Shown here piece after piece: positions 25,134 to 32,613 of a DNA stretch of 64,000 nt (positions are counted from its first letter, which is position 1; every line of letters begins with the position of its first letter). Source of the stretch: Nonomuraea purpurea (GTDB lineage Bacteria > Actinomycetota > Actinomycetes > Streptosporangiales > Streptosporangiaceae); assembly GCF_042650645.1 (NCBI RefSeq), contig NZ_JBHSBI010000011.1, positions 186,001-250,000 of the forward strand, read 5' to 3'. The translations under genes and the position numbers were made by a program. The notes under the pieces are model-generated. The model had not been told where the DNA came from and did no database searches. It worked only from the letters and a program-made list of their open reading frames with translations.

Positions 25134-25145
25134 CATGTATACATG
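25134..25145. promoter_or_regulatory. CATGTATACATG palindrome upstream of the peptide-type ABC operon
   Basis: A perfect 12-base dyad with the TGTATACA core lies in the promoter region of the binding-protein gene. The same core recurs at 5566-5573 and, in extended form, at 18443-18459. The likely regulator is the FCD protein encoded at 18479-19159. Confidence 0.6.
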
Positions 25146-25279
25146 GGGTTCACACCAGGGGTCAACGGTTGCGGCCCAGCCGAATTTAAGATATACGCCC
25201 GACAAAAATGCGGTGGTTCGTCATGTGGTCGTTTCCGCCTCGTGCGCCGAACGCGGTGTCCGGCCGGATGTGGTGACGG

Positions 25280-25654
25280 TCAGGCCGGTGGGGCGAAGTC
25301 CTCGGGACCGAACAGGCGCAGCACGTCGGTCTCGCCCTCCCAGCCCGGCCACAGGTCGCGGTGCAGTTTGACGAAGCGGGAGGCCCACTCGATGGCCTCC
25401 TCCTTGGTCCTGACCTCATACAGTGCGTAGCTGATCAGTTCCTTGGCCTCGGAGAACGGGCCGTCGCTGACGGTCAGCCCGCCGCCGCTCACCTCGATCC
25501 GCGCGCCCTCGGAACTGGGGGCCAGGCCGCTGTTGTCGAGCAGTGCCCCGGCCTCCGTGGCCTCCTGGCCCAGCTTGAAGATGGCCTCCATGAGGTCGGC
25601 CGGCGGCGGGCCGTCAGGCTGGGCGGTGACCTTGAGCGTGACCAGATAGCGCAT
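25280..25654 (-). CDS. YCII-related (DGPF-domain) protein
   Basis: This small cytosolic alpha/beta-barrel protein (124 aa) carries DGPFSEAKELISYALYEVRTKEEAIEWA, the DGPF motif that names the family. The N-terminus MRYLVTLKVTAQPDGPP is also typical. Such proteins often sit beside ECF sigma factors or regulators and are annotated as YciI-like; no clear enzyme role is established. GAAAGG precedes the ATG at 25654. No sigma factor lies next to it here; the upstream neighbour is a TetR gene on the same strand. Confidence 0.85.
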   Translation of the reverse strand: MRYLVTLKVTAQPDGPPPADLMEAIFKLGQEATEAGALLDNSGLAPSSEGARIEVSGGGLTVSDGPFSEAKELISYALYEVRTKEEAIEWASRFVKLHRDLWPGWEGETDVLRLFGPEDFAPPA

Positions 25655-25800
25655 CGTGACAATGCCTTTCTTCACCGGCGGAACGTGCGACGGCACAGAT
25701 TCAGCGACAGTAGCGACAGCAAGCTCCAAATCGCCACGATCCCGGCGACGAACGTCAGGTCGGTCCGCTCGCGATGGCGCCGAACAAACCGAGGAAGAAG

Positions 25801-26373
25801 CTAACGGGCCGCCCGGACGAGGAGTGTCGCGAGCCGGTTCCCGGCTGGTTCGTCCAGGGGGGCGTGATCGAGCAGCAGGCGGTACCACAGTACGCCGTAG
25901 ACCACGTCCATGAGCAGTTCGATGTCCGCGTCGGCGGCGATCTCGCCGCGGGCCGCCGCCCGGTCCAGGATGACCCGCAGGGCGGCGCGCCGCTTGAACA
26001 GGAACTTCTCCTTGAACTCCGTCGCGAAGACCGGGTCGAGCAGTGCGTGCGCCATGAGGCCGATCAGGGTGGGACGCTGCCCGCGCTGGCGGAACGTGGC
26101 GGTCAGGAATGCCAGCAGGTCGTCGGAGAGCGAGCCTTCGTCCGGGATCGCGATGGTCGTGTCGGCCCGTTCGAGCAGGGCTTCGAGGACGACGTCGGCC
26201 TTGGACGGCCACCAGCGGTAGATGGTCTGCTTGCCGCATCCGGCGCGGCGCGCGATGCCGTCGATCGTCAGGGCGGCATAGCCGCGTTCGTCCAGTTCCT
26301 CCAGGGCCGCGACGAGGATCGCCTTGCGTGTGGCCTCGCTGCGGGGCCGTCCCAGCCGCCGGTCGTCCGTCAT
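25801..26373 (-). CDS. TetR-family transcriptional regulator
   Basis: This 190-residue repressor has the TetR helix-turn-helix RKAILVAALEELDERGYAALTIDGIARRAGCGKQTIYRWWPSKADVV (about residues 15-60) and a C-terminal ligand domain (roughly TetR_C_16/AcrR-like). It is divergent from an SDR oxidoreductase gene, with a palindrome in the short gap, so it most likely represses that gene and itself. A GTG at 26382 is an alternative start; neither start has a good Shine-Dalgarno. Confidence 0.9.
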   Translation of the reverse strand: MTDDRRLGRPRSEATRKAILVAALEELDERGYAALTIDGIARRAGCGKQTIYRWWPSKADVVLEALLERADTTIAIPDEGSLSDDLLAFLTATFRQRGQRPTLIGLMAHALLDPVFATEFKEKFLFKRRAALRVILDRAAARGEIAADADIELLMDVVYGVLWYRLLLDHAPLDEPAGNRLATLLVRAAR

Positions 26374-26397
26374 GTAAGCCACTTTACAAGACTCGAC

Positions 26398-26417
26398 GTC
26401 TCGGATAAAAACGAGAC
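26398..26417. promoter_or_regulatory. Inverted repeat between TetR and SDR genes
   Basis: GTCTCG (26398-26403) and CGAGAC (26412-26417) are perfect arms around an A-rich 8-base spacer, in the 68-base divergent region. This is the likely TetR operator. AACGTCT at 26420-26426 and GACGTC at 26395-26400 may extend it. Confidence 0.55.
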
Positions 26418-26441
26418 CAAACGTCTAGAAAGAGGATGGAC

Positions 26442-27128
26442 ATGCGTGTTGTGATCATGGGTGGCACGTCCGGCATCGGCCTGGCCACCGCGCGCCTGCT
26501 GACCGACGAGGGCGCCGAGGTGATCGTCACCGGACGCGACCCGGAGAAGCTGGCTGCGGCCAAGAGCGGCGTGGCGGCGGCCGAGCAGGTGGACGCCACC
26601 TCGCAGGAGGAGGTGGCCGCCTTCTTCGGCCGGATCGGCGAGTTCGACCACCTGGTGCTCGCCTTCAGCCCCGGCGCCGTCGGCATCGGGCCGCTCGCGG
26701 ACACCGATCTGGCCGACGTGCGTGCGGCGTTCGACGGCAAGCTGTTCCCGTACCTGTTCGCCGTTCAGCGCGCCGGCGTGACCGGCTCCGTCACCATGGT
26801 CTCCGCGTCGAGCGCGCGCGCCGGTCTCCCGGGAACGTTCACCTTGGCCGCCGTGAACGGGGCGATCGAGCGGATCGTGTCGCCGCTGGCCGCCGAACTC
26901 GCCCCCGTGCGGGTCAACGCCGTCTCGCCCGGCGTGGTGGACACGGCCTGGTGGTCGTTCCTGCCGGAGGAGCAGCGGCAGGCCCAGTTCGCCTCGCTCT
27001 CGGGGATGATCCCGGCCGGTCGCGTCGGACGCGGGCAGGACGTGGCCCAGGCCATCTCGTACCTGATCGGGGCCTCGTACGTCACCGGCTCGATCCTGCC
27101 GGTGGACGGCGGGTTCACCGTCGCCTGA
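26442..27128 (+). CDS. SDR-family oxidoreductase
   Basis: This short-chain dehydrogenase/reductase has about 228 residues. The cofactor motif is IMGGTSGIGLATARLL (T-G-x-x-x-G-x-G variant). The usual catalytic YxxxK motif is not evident: the region after VSASSARAGLPG reads TFTLAAVNGAIERIV, so Tyr and Lys appear replaced by Phe/Leu and Gly/Ala. The protein may be an atypical or non-catalytic SDR. NAVSPGVVDTAWW and the C-terminal VTGSILPVDGGFTVA are standard SDR features. ATG 26442 has AAAGAGG six bases upstream and is preferred to ATG 26436. Probably repressed by the divergent TetR protein. Confidence 0.88.
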   Translation: MRVVIMGGTSGIGLATARLLTDEGAEVIVTGRDPEKLAAAKSGVAAAEQVDATSQEEVAAFFGRIGEFDHLVLAFSPGAVGIGPLADTDLADVRAAFDGKLFPYLFAVQRAGVTGSVTMVSASSARAGLPGTFTLAAVNGAIERIVSPLAAELAPVRVNAVSPGVVDTAWWSFLPEEQRQAQFASLSGMIPAGRVGRGQDVAQAISYLIGASYVTGSILPVDGGFTVA

Positions 27129-27133
27129 CAGAC

Positions 27134-27162
27134 GCCCGGCCACCCACCCACGGTGGCCGGGC
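27134..27162. terminator. Bidirectional terminator between SDR and response-regulator genes
   Basis: GCCCGGCCACC (27134-27144) and GGTGGCCGGGC (27152-27162) form a perfect 11-base stem with a 7-base loop between the two convergent genes. Confidence 0.8.
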
Positions 27163-27174
27163 CATCAGCCCACG

Positions 27175-27798
27175 TCAGGACAGCAGGCCGCGTTCGATCG
27201 CCGTCATCACCGCCGCCGTGCGATCCGAGACACCGAGTTTCTTGAAGGAGCGGAGCAGATAGGTCTTGACGGTGGCCTCGCTGATGAACAGCCGGCTGCC
27301 GATCTCCGCATTGGTCAGCCCCCGGCTGACCAGGCGGAGCACCTCGCACTCGCGCTCGGACAGAGCCGGCTGCCCGGAACCCCTGGCGCGGAAGAGTTTG
27401 CCGGCCAGGGACGGGGTGAGCACGGTCTCCCCTCGGGCGGCGCTCCTGACCGCGCCGATCAACTCCTGCCGCGAACTGCCTTTCAGCAGGTAGCCGGCCG
27501 CGCCCGCCTCCACCGCGCGCAGGATGTCGGTGTCGTCCTCGTACGTGGTCACGATGATGACTTTGCTGCCCGGCAGCCGGCGCAGGATGTGTTCGGTGGC
27601 CGTGACGCCGTCCATGCCGCCCATGCGCAGGTCGAGCAGGATGATGTCCGGCCGCAGCGCCCCCGCCTGGACGACCGCCTCCTCCCCCGAGCCGGCCTCC
27701 CCGACGACGGTGATGTCGTCGGCCGACTCCAGCATGGCGATGAGGCCCTCACGGACGACCGGGTGGTCGTCGGCCAGCAGCACCTTGATCTCAGCCAC
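27175..27798 (-). CDS. NarL/LuxR-type response regulator
   Basis: This is the output protein of the adjacent two-component system (207 aa). The receiver domain (1-120) has the acidic pair DD at residues 10-11, the phosphorylated Asp at 56 (IILLDLRMGGMDG), and Thr and Lys in the usual places (VTTYEDD; LLKGSS). The C-terminal LuxR helix-turn-helix is LSERECEVLRLVSRGLTNAEIGSRLFISEATVKTYLLRSFKKLGVSDR (about 145-192). It overlaps the kinase gene by eight bases. Targets are unknown; the divergent membrane/PH operon beyond the kinase is a candidate. Confidence 0.93.
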   Translation of the reverse strand: MAEIKVLLADDHPVVREGLIAMLESADDITVVGEAGSGEEAVVQAGALRPDIILLDLRMGGMDGVTATEHILRRLPGSKVIIVTTYEDDTDILRAVEAGAAGYLLKGSSRQELIGAVRSAARGETVLTPSLAGKLFRARGSGQPALSERECEVLRLVSRGLTNAEIGSRLFISEATVKTYLLRSFKKLGVSDRTAAVMTAIERGLLS

Positions 27799-29059
27799 CC
27801 GCCGCCTCCTTGCTCGCGACCGCCACGGGAACGTGCACCTCGACGACGGTGCCCTGGCCCGGGCGGCTGTCGACGGTCACGGTCCCGTTGATCTCCGCCA
27901 CCCGGGCGCGCATGCCACGTAATCCGTACCCTTTGTGCGTGTCGTCGGGCGTGAACCCCTCGCCGTCGTCACGGATCAGCAGGCGCACGGTCTCCTCCTC
28001 GAAGGTCACCTCCACGTCCACCGTTCGAGCCCGCGCGGCGTGCTTGCGCACGTTGGCGATCGCCTCCTGCACCGACCGCAGCAGGACGACGTTGACGGGC
28101 ATCGGCAGGGGTTCCTCTTCGCCGTGAATCGAGGTCCGCACGTCCAGCCCCGTCTCGGCGACCAGGCCGTCGGCCTGCCTGCGGACGGCCTGAATCAGAG
28201 AGCCCTCGCGCAGGGTGGGCGGGGCCAGGGCCGCGACGAAGCCACGGGCCTCGGCCAGAGACTCCCTGGCCACCTGCCCGGCTCGCGCCAGATGTTTGGT
28301 CGCCTGGTCCGGCGCGTCGCGCACGTTCGACTCCGCCGCCTGGACCAGGCTGATGATGCTGGTCAGGCTCTGGGCGAGGGTGTCGTGGATCTCCTGGGAG
28401 AGCCGTTCCCGCTCGGCCGAGATGCCCGCCTCGTGGGAGAGCCTGGCCACGCGTTCCCTGCTGCGCCGCAGCTCCTCGATGAGCTCGCCGCGCTCCTTGC
28501 TCTGGCGGGTCACCCGTTTGATCCACAGTCCGAGCAGGATCGTCAGCGCGAAGCTCAGCAACGAGATGGGCACCGCGCCCCAGCCGCCGCTCCCGAACTC
28601 CTCGCTCCTGACCCACACCACCACCAGCGGGAACAGGTGGACCAGCGCCAGCAGGACGACCGCCCGCGTCAGCGGCAGGCTCATGATCAGCATGGGGGCC
28701 ACGGCGAACAACGCGAAGGCGCCGATGAGGCCGAACGCCGTGGTGAGGCAGAACAGCAGCACCAGCCCGAGCGCGAAGACCACATTCCTCGGCCCGTACA
28801 GGTGGTTGATCATCAAGCGGCGGCCGAGCCCGGCGTACCACGGCACGATCAGCGTCAGCGCGCCGATCGCGATGGAGTGGGAGATCTGGGAGTCGTCGGA
28901 GATGAACAGCAGCACCGATGTGAGCAGGTAGGAGACGGCGAAGAAGCCGTCCCACAGGCCGAACCAGCCGGTACGCGGCTCGGCTCCGGCCTGCCCCTCG
29001 TCTGCCTGAGGTCGTTCTCGCACGCCAACAGTCGTACCACCCTCGCACACCGTGTCCAC
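27791..29059 (-). CDS. Sensor histidine kinase, HisKA_3 (NarL-partner) type
   Basis: This membrane kinase of 422 residues has about six helices in the N-terminal half (residues 30-190), followed by a short coiled segment. The dimerisation/phospho-acceptor box is ERLSQEIHDTLAQSLTSIISLVQ, where the His is the phosphate acceptor. The HATPase domain has N-box VQEAIANVRKHA, G1 DDGEGF and G2 GYGLRGMRAR. Little sequence lies outside the membrane, so it probably senses a membrane-associated signal. It is co-transcribed with the response regulator. The GTG at 29059 is listed; an in-frame GTG twelve codons later is an alternative. Confidence 0.9.
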   Translation of the reverse strand: MDTVCEGGTTVGVRERPQADEGQAGAEPRTGWFGLWDGFFAVSYLLTSVLLFISDDSQISHSIAIGALTLIVPWYAGLGRRLMINHLYGPRNVVFALGLVLLFCLTTAFGLIGAFALFAVAPMLIMSLPLTRAVVLLALVHLFPLVVVWVRSEEFGSGGWGAVPISLLSFALTILLGLWIKRVTRQSKERGELIEELRRSRERVARLSHEAGISAERERLSQEIHDTLAQSLTSIISLVQAAESNVRDAPDQATKHLARAGQVARESLAEARGFVAALAPPTLREGSLIQAVRRQADGLVAETGLDVRTSIHGEEEPLPMPVNVVLLRSVQEAIANVRKHAARARTVDVEVTFEEETVRLLIRDDGEGFTPDDTHKGYGLRGMRARVAEINGTVTVDSRPGQGTVVEVHVPVAVASKEAAGG

Positions 29060-29172
29060 TGATCGGTTGACAACCAGGACCAGCCATTCGGTCGTCTCGC
29101 CACGCGCGCCGTTTCCCTAGCGTTTCAAGCAGCAAGAAAAACGCGCGAAAAACGATGTGGAGAATCCCCCGA

Positions 29173-29700
29173 ATGAGTCAGTTCGTTGCTGCCCTCATCG
29201 CGAGCGGAACCATTCTGCTCGTCATTCTGGCAACCGATCTCGGACACCGCCGCGTCACCACGATGCGCATGTTGCGGTCGGTGTTCGCCGTGGCCGTCGT
29301 CATCGCAATCTTCGTCCATTCCCTGCCGACGCAGGGAAATGACCTGTCGTTGCAACTCGTGGGAATCGGCACCGGGTTGATCTGCGGGCTGATCGCCGGT
29401 GCGTTGCTGCCCGCCCAGCGTCGTGAGTCGGGTGAGATCTTCACGACCGGCGGGATCGGCTACGCGCTGGTGTGGATCGTGGTGTCGGCCGGACGTGTCG
29501 TGTTCGCGTACGGCGCCGAGCACTGGTTCACCGAAGACCTGGTCCGTTTCTCCATCGACTACAAGATCAGCGGGCCGGACACCTACGCCAACACCTTCGT
29601 CTTCATGGCGCTGGCCATGGTTCTGACCCGGACCACCGTGCTCATGTCCAAGATGCGCAAGCTCACGTCGGCGGCCGGCAGGACCGAGGTGGCCCGGTGA
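29173..29700 (+). CDS. Membrane protein of unknown function
   Basis: This 175-residue protein has about five hydrophobic segments, including FVAALIASGTILLVILATDL, MLRSVFAVAVVIAIFVHSL and GIGTGLICGLIAGALL. The C-terminal tail is short and basic. I do not recognise a characterised family. GGAG nine bases before the ATG supports the start. It overlaps the next gene by four bases (GTGA) and is divergent from the two-component system, so it may be part of that system's regulon together with the two PH-domain proteins. Confidence 0.75.
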   Translation: MSQFVAALIASGTILLVILATDLGHRRVTTMRMLRSVFAVAVVIAIFVHSLPTQGNDLSLQLVGIGTGLICGLIAGALLPAQRRESGEIFTTGGIGYALVWIVVSAGRVVFAYGAEHWFTEDLVRFSIDYKISGPDTYANTFVFMALAMVLTRTTVLMSKMRKLTSAAGRTEVAR

Positions 29701-30188
29701 ACAACACGATGAGGCTTCGGCCGCCCCGCAATCGTGTCGGCAACCGCGCGATCGGCTGGTGGACCGCGCAGTCCGCGGTGTTCGCCCTCCCCCTGCCCCT
29801 CACCTTCGCGATCCTGTGGGCCTCGATCCCGCCCACCCGTGAGCTGTTCATGTGGTTCACCCTGATCTCTCTCGTCCCCGGCCTGCTCTACATGGCCGTC
29901 ATGCCGTCCTGGCGCTACCGGGTGCACCGCTGGGAGGTCACCGACGAGGCGGTCTACGCGGCCTCCGGCTGGCTCTGGCAGCAGTGGCGGGTCGTTCCGC
30001 TCTCGCGCGTCCAGACCGTCGACACGCTGCGCGGCCCGTTGCAGCAGATGTTCGGGCTCTCCGGCATCACCGTCACCACCGCCTCCTCCTCCGCGGTCCA
30101 CATCAAAGGGCTCGACCACAAGGTCGGCGACGAGTTGGTGGCGTACCTGACGCATCGCACCCAGGCCGTACCGGGGGACGCCGCATGA
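29697..30188 (+). CDS. Bacterial PH-domain (YdbS-like) membrane protein
   Basis: This 163-residue protein has two membrane segments (about residues 20-62), then a bacterial pleckstrin-homology domain of the bPH2/DUF304 type: YRVHRWEVTDEAVYAASGWLWQQWRVVPLSRVQTVDTLRGPLQQMFGLSGITVTTASS. The L-S-R-V-Q-x-V-D core and G-L-S-G-I-x-V-x-T-A are diagnostic. It pairs with the larger YdbT-like protein that follows, as YdbS does with YdbT in Bacillus, where they influence resistance to bacteriocins. GTG start overlapping the previous stop; ATGA overlap with the next gene. Confidence 0.85.
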   Translation: MNNTMRLRPPRNRVGNRAIGWWTAQSAVFALPLPLTFAILWASIPPTRELFMWFTLISLVPGLLYMAVMPSWRYRVHRWEVTDEAVYAASGWLWQQWRVVPLSRVQTVDTLRGPLQQMFGLSGITVTTASSSAVHIKGLDHKVGDELVAYLTHRTQAVPGDAA

Positions 30189-31681
30189 CGTCCCGAAGCA
30201 CCGCGGGGCGGCTGAGCGGCCGGCTCGTCATCGTCAACCTGGGCGTGCTGGCCGCCCCGCTGGCCATGTTCCTGGTCAGCCTGCTCGTCACCGGTGGCGA
30301 GACGAACCTCCAGGTTCTCATCACCCTCGCTTCGCTGTTCTTCACCTGCCTGGTCGTCGGCGGCCTCGGGGTGTCGCGGTTCGTGACCACCCGCTACCGC
30401 ATCACGGACGGCCGGTTCGAGCTCAGCTCGGGCCTGCTCTTCCGCAGCCGGCACTCGGTGCCGATCGCCCGCGTCCGCAGCGTCGACCTGACCGCCAATC
30501 CGCTGCATCGCGTCTTCGGGCTCACCACGCTCAGGATCGACACGGGTGGACAGGGCGGCTCCGCCGTCCGTGGGCTCCGGCTGGACGGCATCACCACGGC
30601 GGACGCCGCCGAGTTGCGCCGCCGGATCATCGAAGCGCGCGGGACGTCTCCCGCCGTACCGGACAGCGACGGCCTCATCAGCGCGCTCGACCGCTCCTGG
30701 TTGCGGTACGCCCCGCTCACCGTCTGGGGAGTCGGCGGCGTTCTGGCCGCGGCGGGCACCGTCTACCGTGTGCTGCGCGAGATGAAGATCGACCCTCTCG
30801 AACTCGGCGTCGTCAAGGACCTGATCCACCGCTTCGGTTCCGTCCCGCTCTGGTACGGCGTTCTGCTGGCCGTGCTCTCCCTCGTCGCCCTCGGTGTGGT
30901 CTGCTCGACGGCCGCCTTCATCGAGAGCTGGAGTGGATACGAGTTGCGTCGCGGGGAGGGCGGGGTCCTGCGGATCCGCCGCGGCCTGCTGGCCACCCGC
31001 TCGGTGAGCATGGAGGAGAGCCGGCTGCGCGGCGTCGAACTGGTCGAGCCGATCCCGCTGCGCTGGGCCAGGGGCGCCAGGCTGAACGCCGTCACCAGCG
31101 GTCTGGGCGATCGTGAGGAGAACCGCAGGCGTCGCGCCCTGACCCCGCCGGTCCCGCGTTCAGAAGCCCTGATGGTCGCCGCCGACGTGCTGCAGGAGGG
31201 GGAACTGCTCGCCGGGGACGGTCTGGCGTCGCATCCCCGTGCCGCCCTGCGCAGGAGGGTCAGCCGGGCGCTGACGGCGGCGGTCCTGATCGCCGCCGTC
31301 CCCGCCGCCCTCGGACTGTGGCTCGGCCCCGCGCTCGTCACCACCGGCTGGGTCACCGGCCTGGTGCTCGTGCCGATCCTCACGGCCTTCGCGTACGGGG
31401 CCTACCGCGCGCTCGGTCACGGAATGCGCGGCCGCTATCTCACCGCCACGTACGGGGCCTTCGCCCGCCGCACTGTCGTCCTGCGGCGGGATGGGATCAT
31501 CGGCTGGACCATCACCCGCTCGCCGTTCCAGCGCCGCGCCGGCCTGCTCACCCTCGGAGCCACCACGTCCGCGGGAGACGGCGTCTACAGGGTCCGCGAC
31601 GTGTCCGTCGCCCAGGGGCTGACGCTGGCCGAGACCGCGGTCCCCCGGCTGCTCGCGCCGTTCGTCGAGTGGGAGCGGTAA
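30185..31681 (+). CDS. Multi-PH-domain (YdbT-like) membrane protein
   Basis: This 498-residue protein contains repeated bPH2 units separated by pairs of membrane helices. The first unit is YRITDGRFELSSGLLFRSRHSVPIARVRSVDLTANPLHRVFGLTTLRIDTG (about residues 65-120). A second is LRRGEGGVLRIRRGLLATRSVSMEESRLRGVELVEP (around 255-300), and the third is RRTVVLRRDGIIGWTITRSPFQRRAGLLTLGATTSAG (around 430-470). This is the YdbT architecture. It is coupled to the YdbS-like gene by an ATGA overlap. The function is probably at the envelope. Confidence 0.87.
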   Translation: MTSRSTAGRLSGRLVIVNLGVLAAPLAMFLVSLLVTGGETNLQVLITLASLFFTCLVVGGLGVSRFVTTRYRITDGRFELSSGLLFRSRHSVPIARVRSVDLTANPLHRVFGLTTLRIDTGGQGGSAVRGLRLDGITTADAAELRRRIIEARGTSPAVPDSDGLISALDRSWLRYAPLTVWGVGGVLAAAGTVYRVLREMKIDPLELGVVKDLIHRFGSVPLWYGVLLAVLSLVALGVVCSTAAFIESWSGYELRRGEGGVLRIRRGLLATRSVSMEESRLRGVELVEPIPLRWARGARLNAVTSGLGDREENRRRRALTPPVPRSEALMVAADVLQEGELLAGDGLASHPRAALRRRVSRALTAAVLIAAVPAALGLWLGPALVTTGWVTGLVLVPILTAFAYGAYRALGHGMRGRYLTATYGAFARRTVVLRRDGIIGWTITRSPFQRRAGLLTLGATTSAGDGVYRVRDVSVAQGLTLAETAVPRLLAPFVEWER

Positions 31682-31825
31682 AGATTCGAACCGCGTCGCA
31701 TCAATGGCCTTTTCCGAAGCCGTTGAATGCCCTATGAATGCCCGGTTGCCGACCTGTTTTCGGACTGAATGCGATTGCCATACTCAGGCTGTTCGGCAAA
31801 CGGTTTTCAGAAAGGAGACCGCCGT

Positions 31826-32203
31826 ATGCGACTCCTACGCAGGTTGGTGACGACCGCCGTGGCGGGCACCGCCGTCGTGGCCACTCTGGCCGCGCCGGCC
31901 CAGGCCGCCGGAGGGACGAAGTACTGCCCCTCGACCAGTGGCGGCGAGCCGTGGTGCACGATGGACCTCTACCCGACCCGCTTCCCCGGCGGAACGATCT
32001 CGATCGACGTCGACGTGAGCGGGACCACGCCCGTTCTCAGCCGCTGGAACCTCTACATCGACGGCGGCAAGGTCTGCTCGGCGGAATTCGTCCACAGTGA
32101 CCCGCCTCGGTCGTGGGTGTGCAGGAACGTCCGGGCCGGTGTGCCCACGCTCGACGCGGGGCGGGCGATCGGCGGATGGGCGCGGCTGGGTCTTCGCTGG
32201 TGA
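31826..32203 (+). CDS. Small secreted protein with four cysteines
   Basis: This 125-residue protein has a clear signal peptide (MRLLRRLVTTAVAGTAVVATLAAPAQA, cleavage about residue 27). The mature part of about 98 residues contains four cysteines (KYCPS, EPWCTM, KVCSAE, WVCRN), probably two disulfides. The family is not recognised. AAAGGAG six bases upstream of the ATG is a strong ribosome-binding site, so I chose this start over the longer frame. A second small secreted four-cysteine gene follows 26 bases downstream, and the two probably form an operon. Confidence 0.72.
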   Translation: MRLLRRLVTTAVAGTAVVATLAAPAQAAGGTKYCPSTSGGEPWCTMDLYPTRFPGGTISIDVDVSGTTPVLSRWNLYIDGGKVCSAEFVHSDPPRSWVCRNVRAGVPTLDAGRAIGGWARLGLRW

Positions 32204-32229
32204 CTTCCCCATTCACGAAGGGTCTGACG

Positions 32230-32553
32230 ATGATGAAACTGGCGACAAAGGTGGTGGCGCTGACGGGGGCCGCCATCATGCTCGGCGCCGCACCGCTCAC
32301 CGCGGCTCAGGCGTCCACGGTGGCCGCCGCCGACTGCACCATCACCCCGCACACCGACTGGCGACCGGCCGAGGTGCATGTTCACTGCCGCACGACCGGA
32401 CCGTTCAAGGCGATCGCCCTCTGCACCAGCAAGTGGTACAAGGACAAATGGTTCGAATCACCCTGGACCAGCGCGGGCTCCACCGCGCAGGTCGCATGCC
32501 CGCTCACCGACACCCTGACGGGCTGGGGCAAGCAGGGCGGCGGCAGCGCCTGA
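32230..32553 (+). CDS. Small secreted protein with four cysteines (second of pair)
   Basis: This 107-residue protein has a signal peptide (MMKLATKVVALTGAAIMLGAAPLTAAQA, cleavage about residue 28). The mature part of about 79 residues has four cysteines (ADCTI, VHCRT, ALCTS, VACPL) and several tryptophans. It is not clearly homologous to its upstream neighbour but is alike in size, export and cysteine number. GAAGGG precedes the ATG. The function is unknown; a secreted peptide, inhibitor or surface protein are all possible. Confidence 0.7.
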   Translation: MMKLATKVVALTGAAIMLGAAPLTAAQASTVAAADCTITPHTDWRPAEVHVHCRTTGPFKAIALCTSKWYKDKWFESPWTSAGSTAQVACPLTDTLTGWGKQGGGSA

Positions 32554-32613
32554 GGTGGGATGACGAGGACGAAGAGGGACGACTGAGGCGACGGGGGACC
32601 CCGCCGCCCGCGA

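Noticed and set aside
23540..25189. 549-codon frame antisense to the family 5 binding protein
   Set aside because: Shadow of a clear lipoprotein gene; composition dominated by Arg, Gly and Val without motifs.
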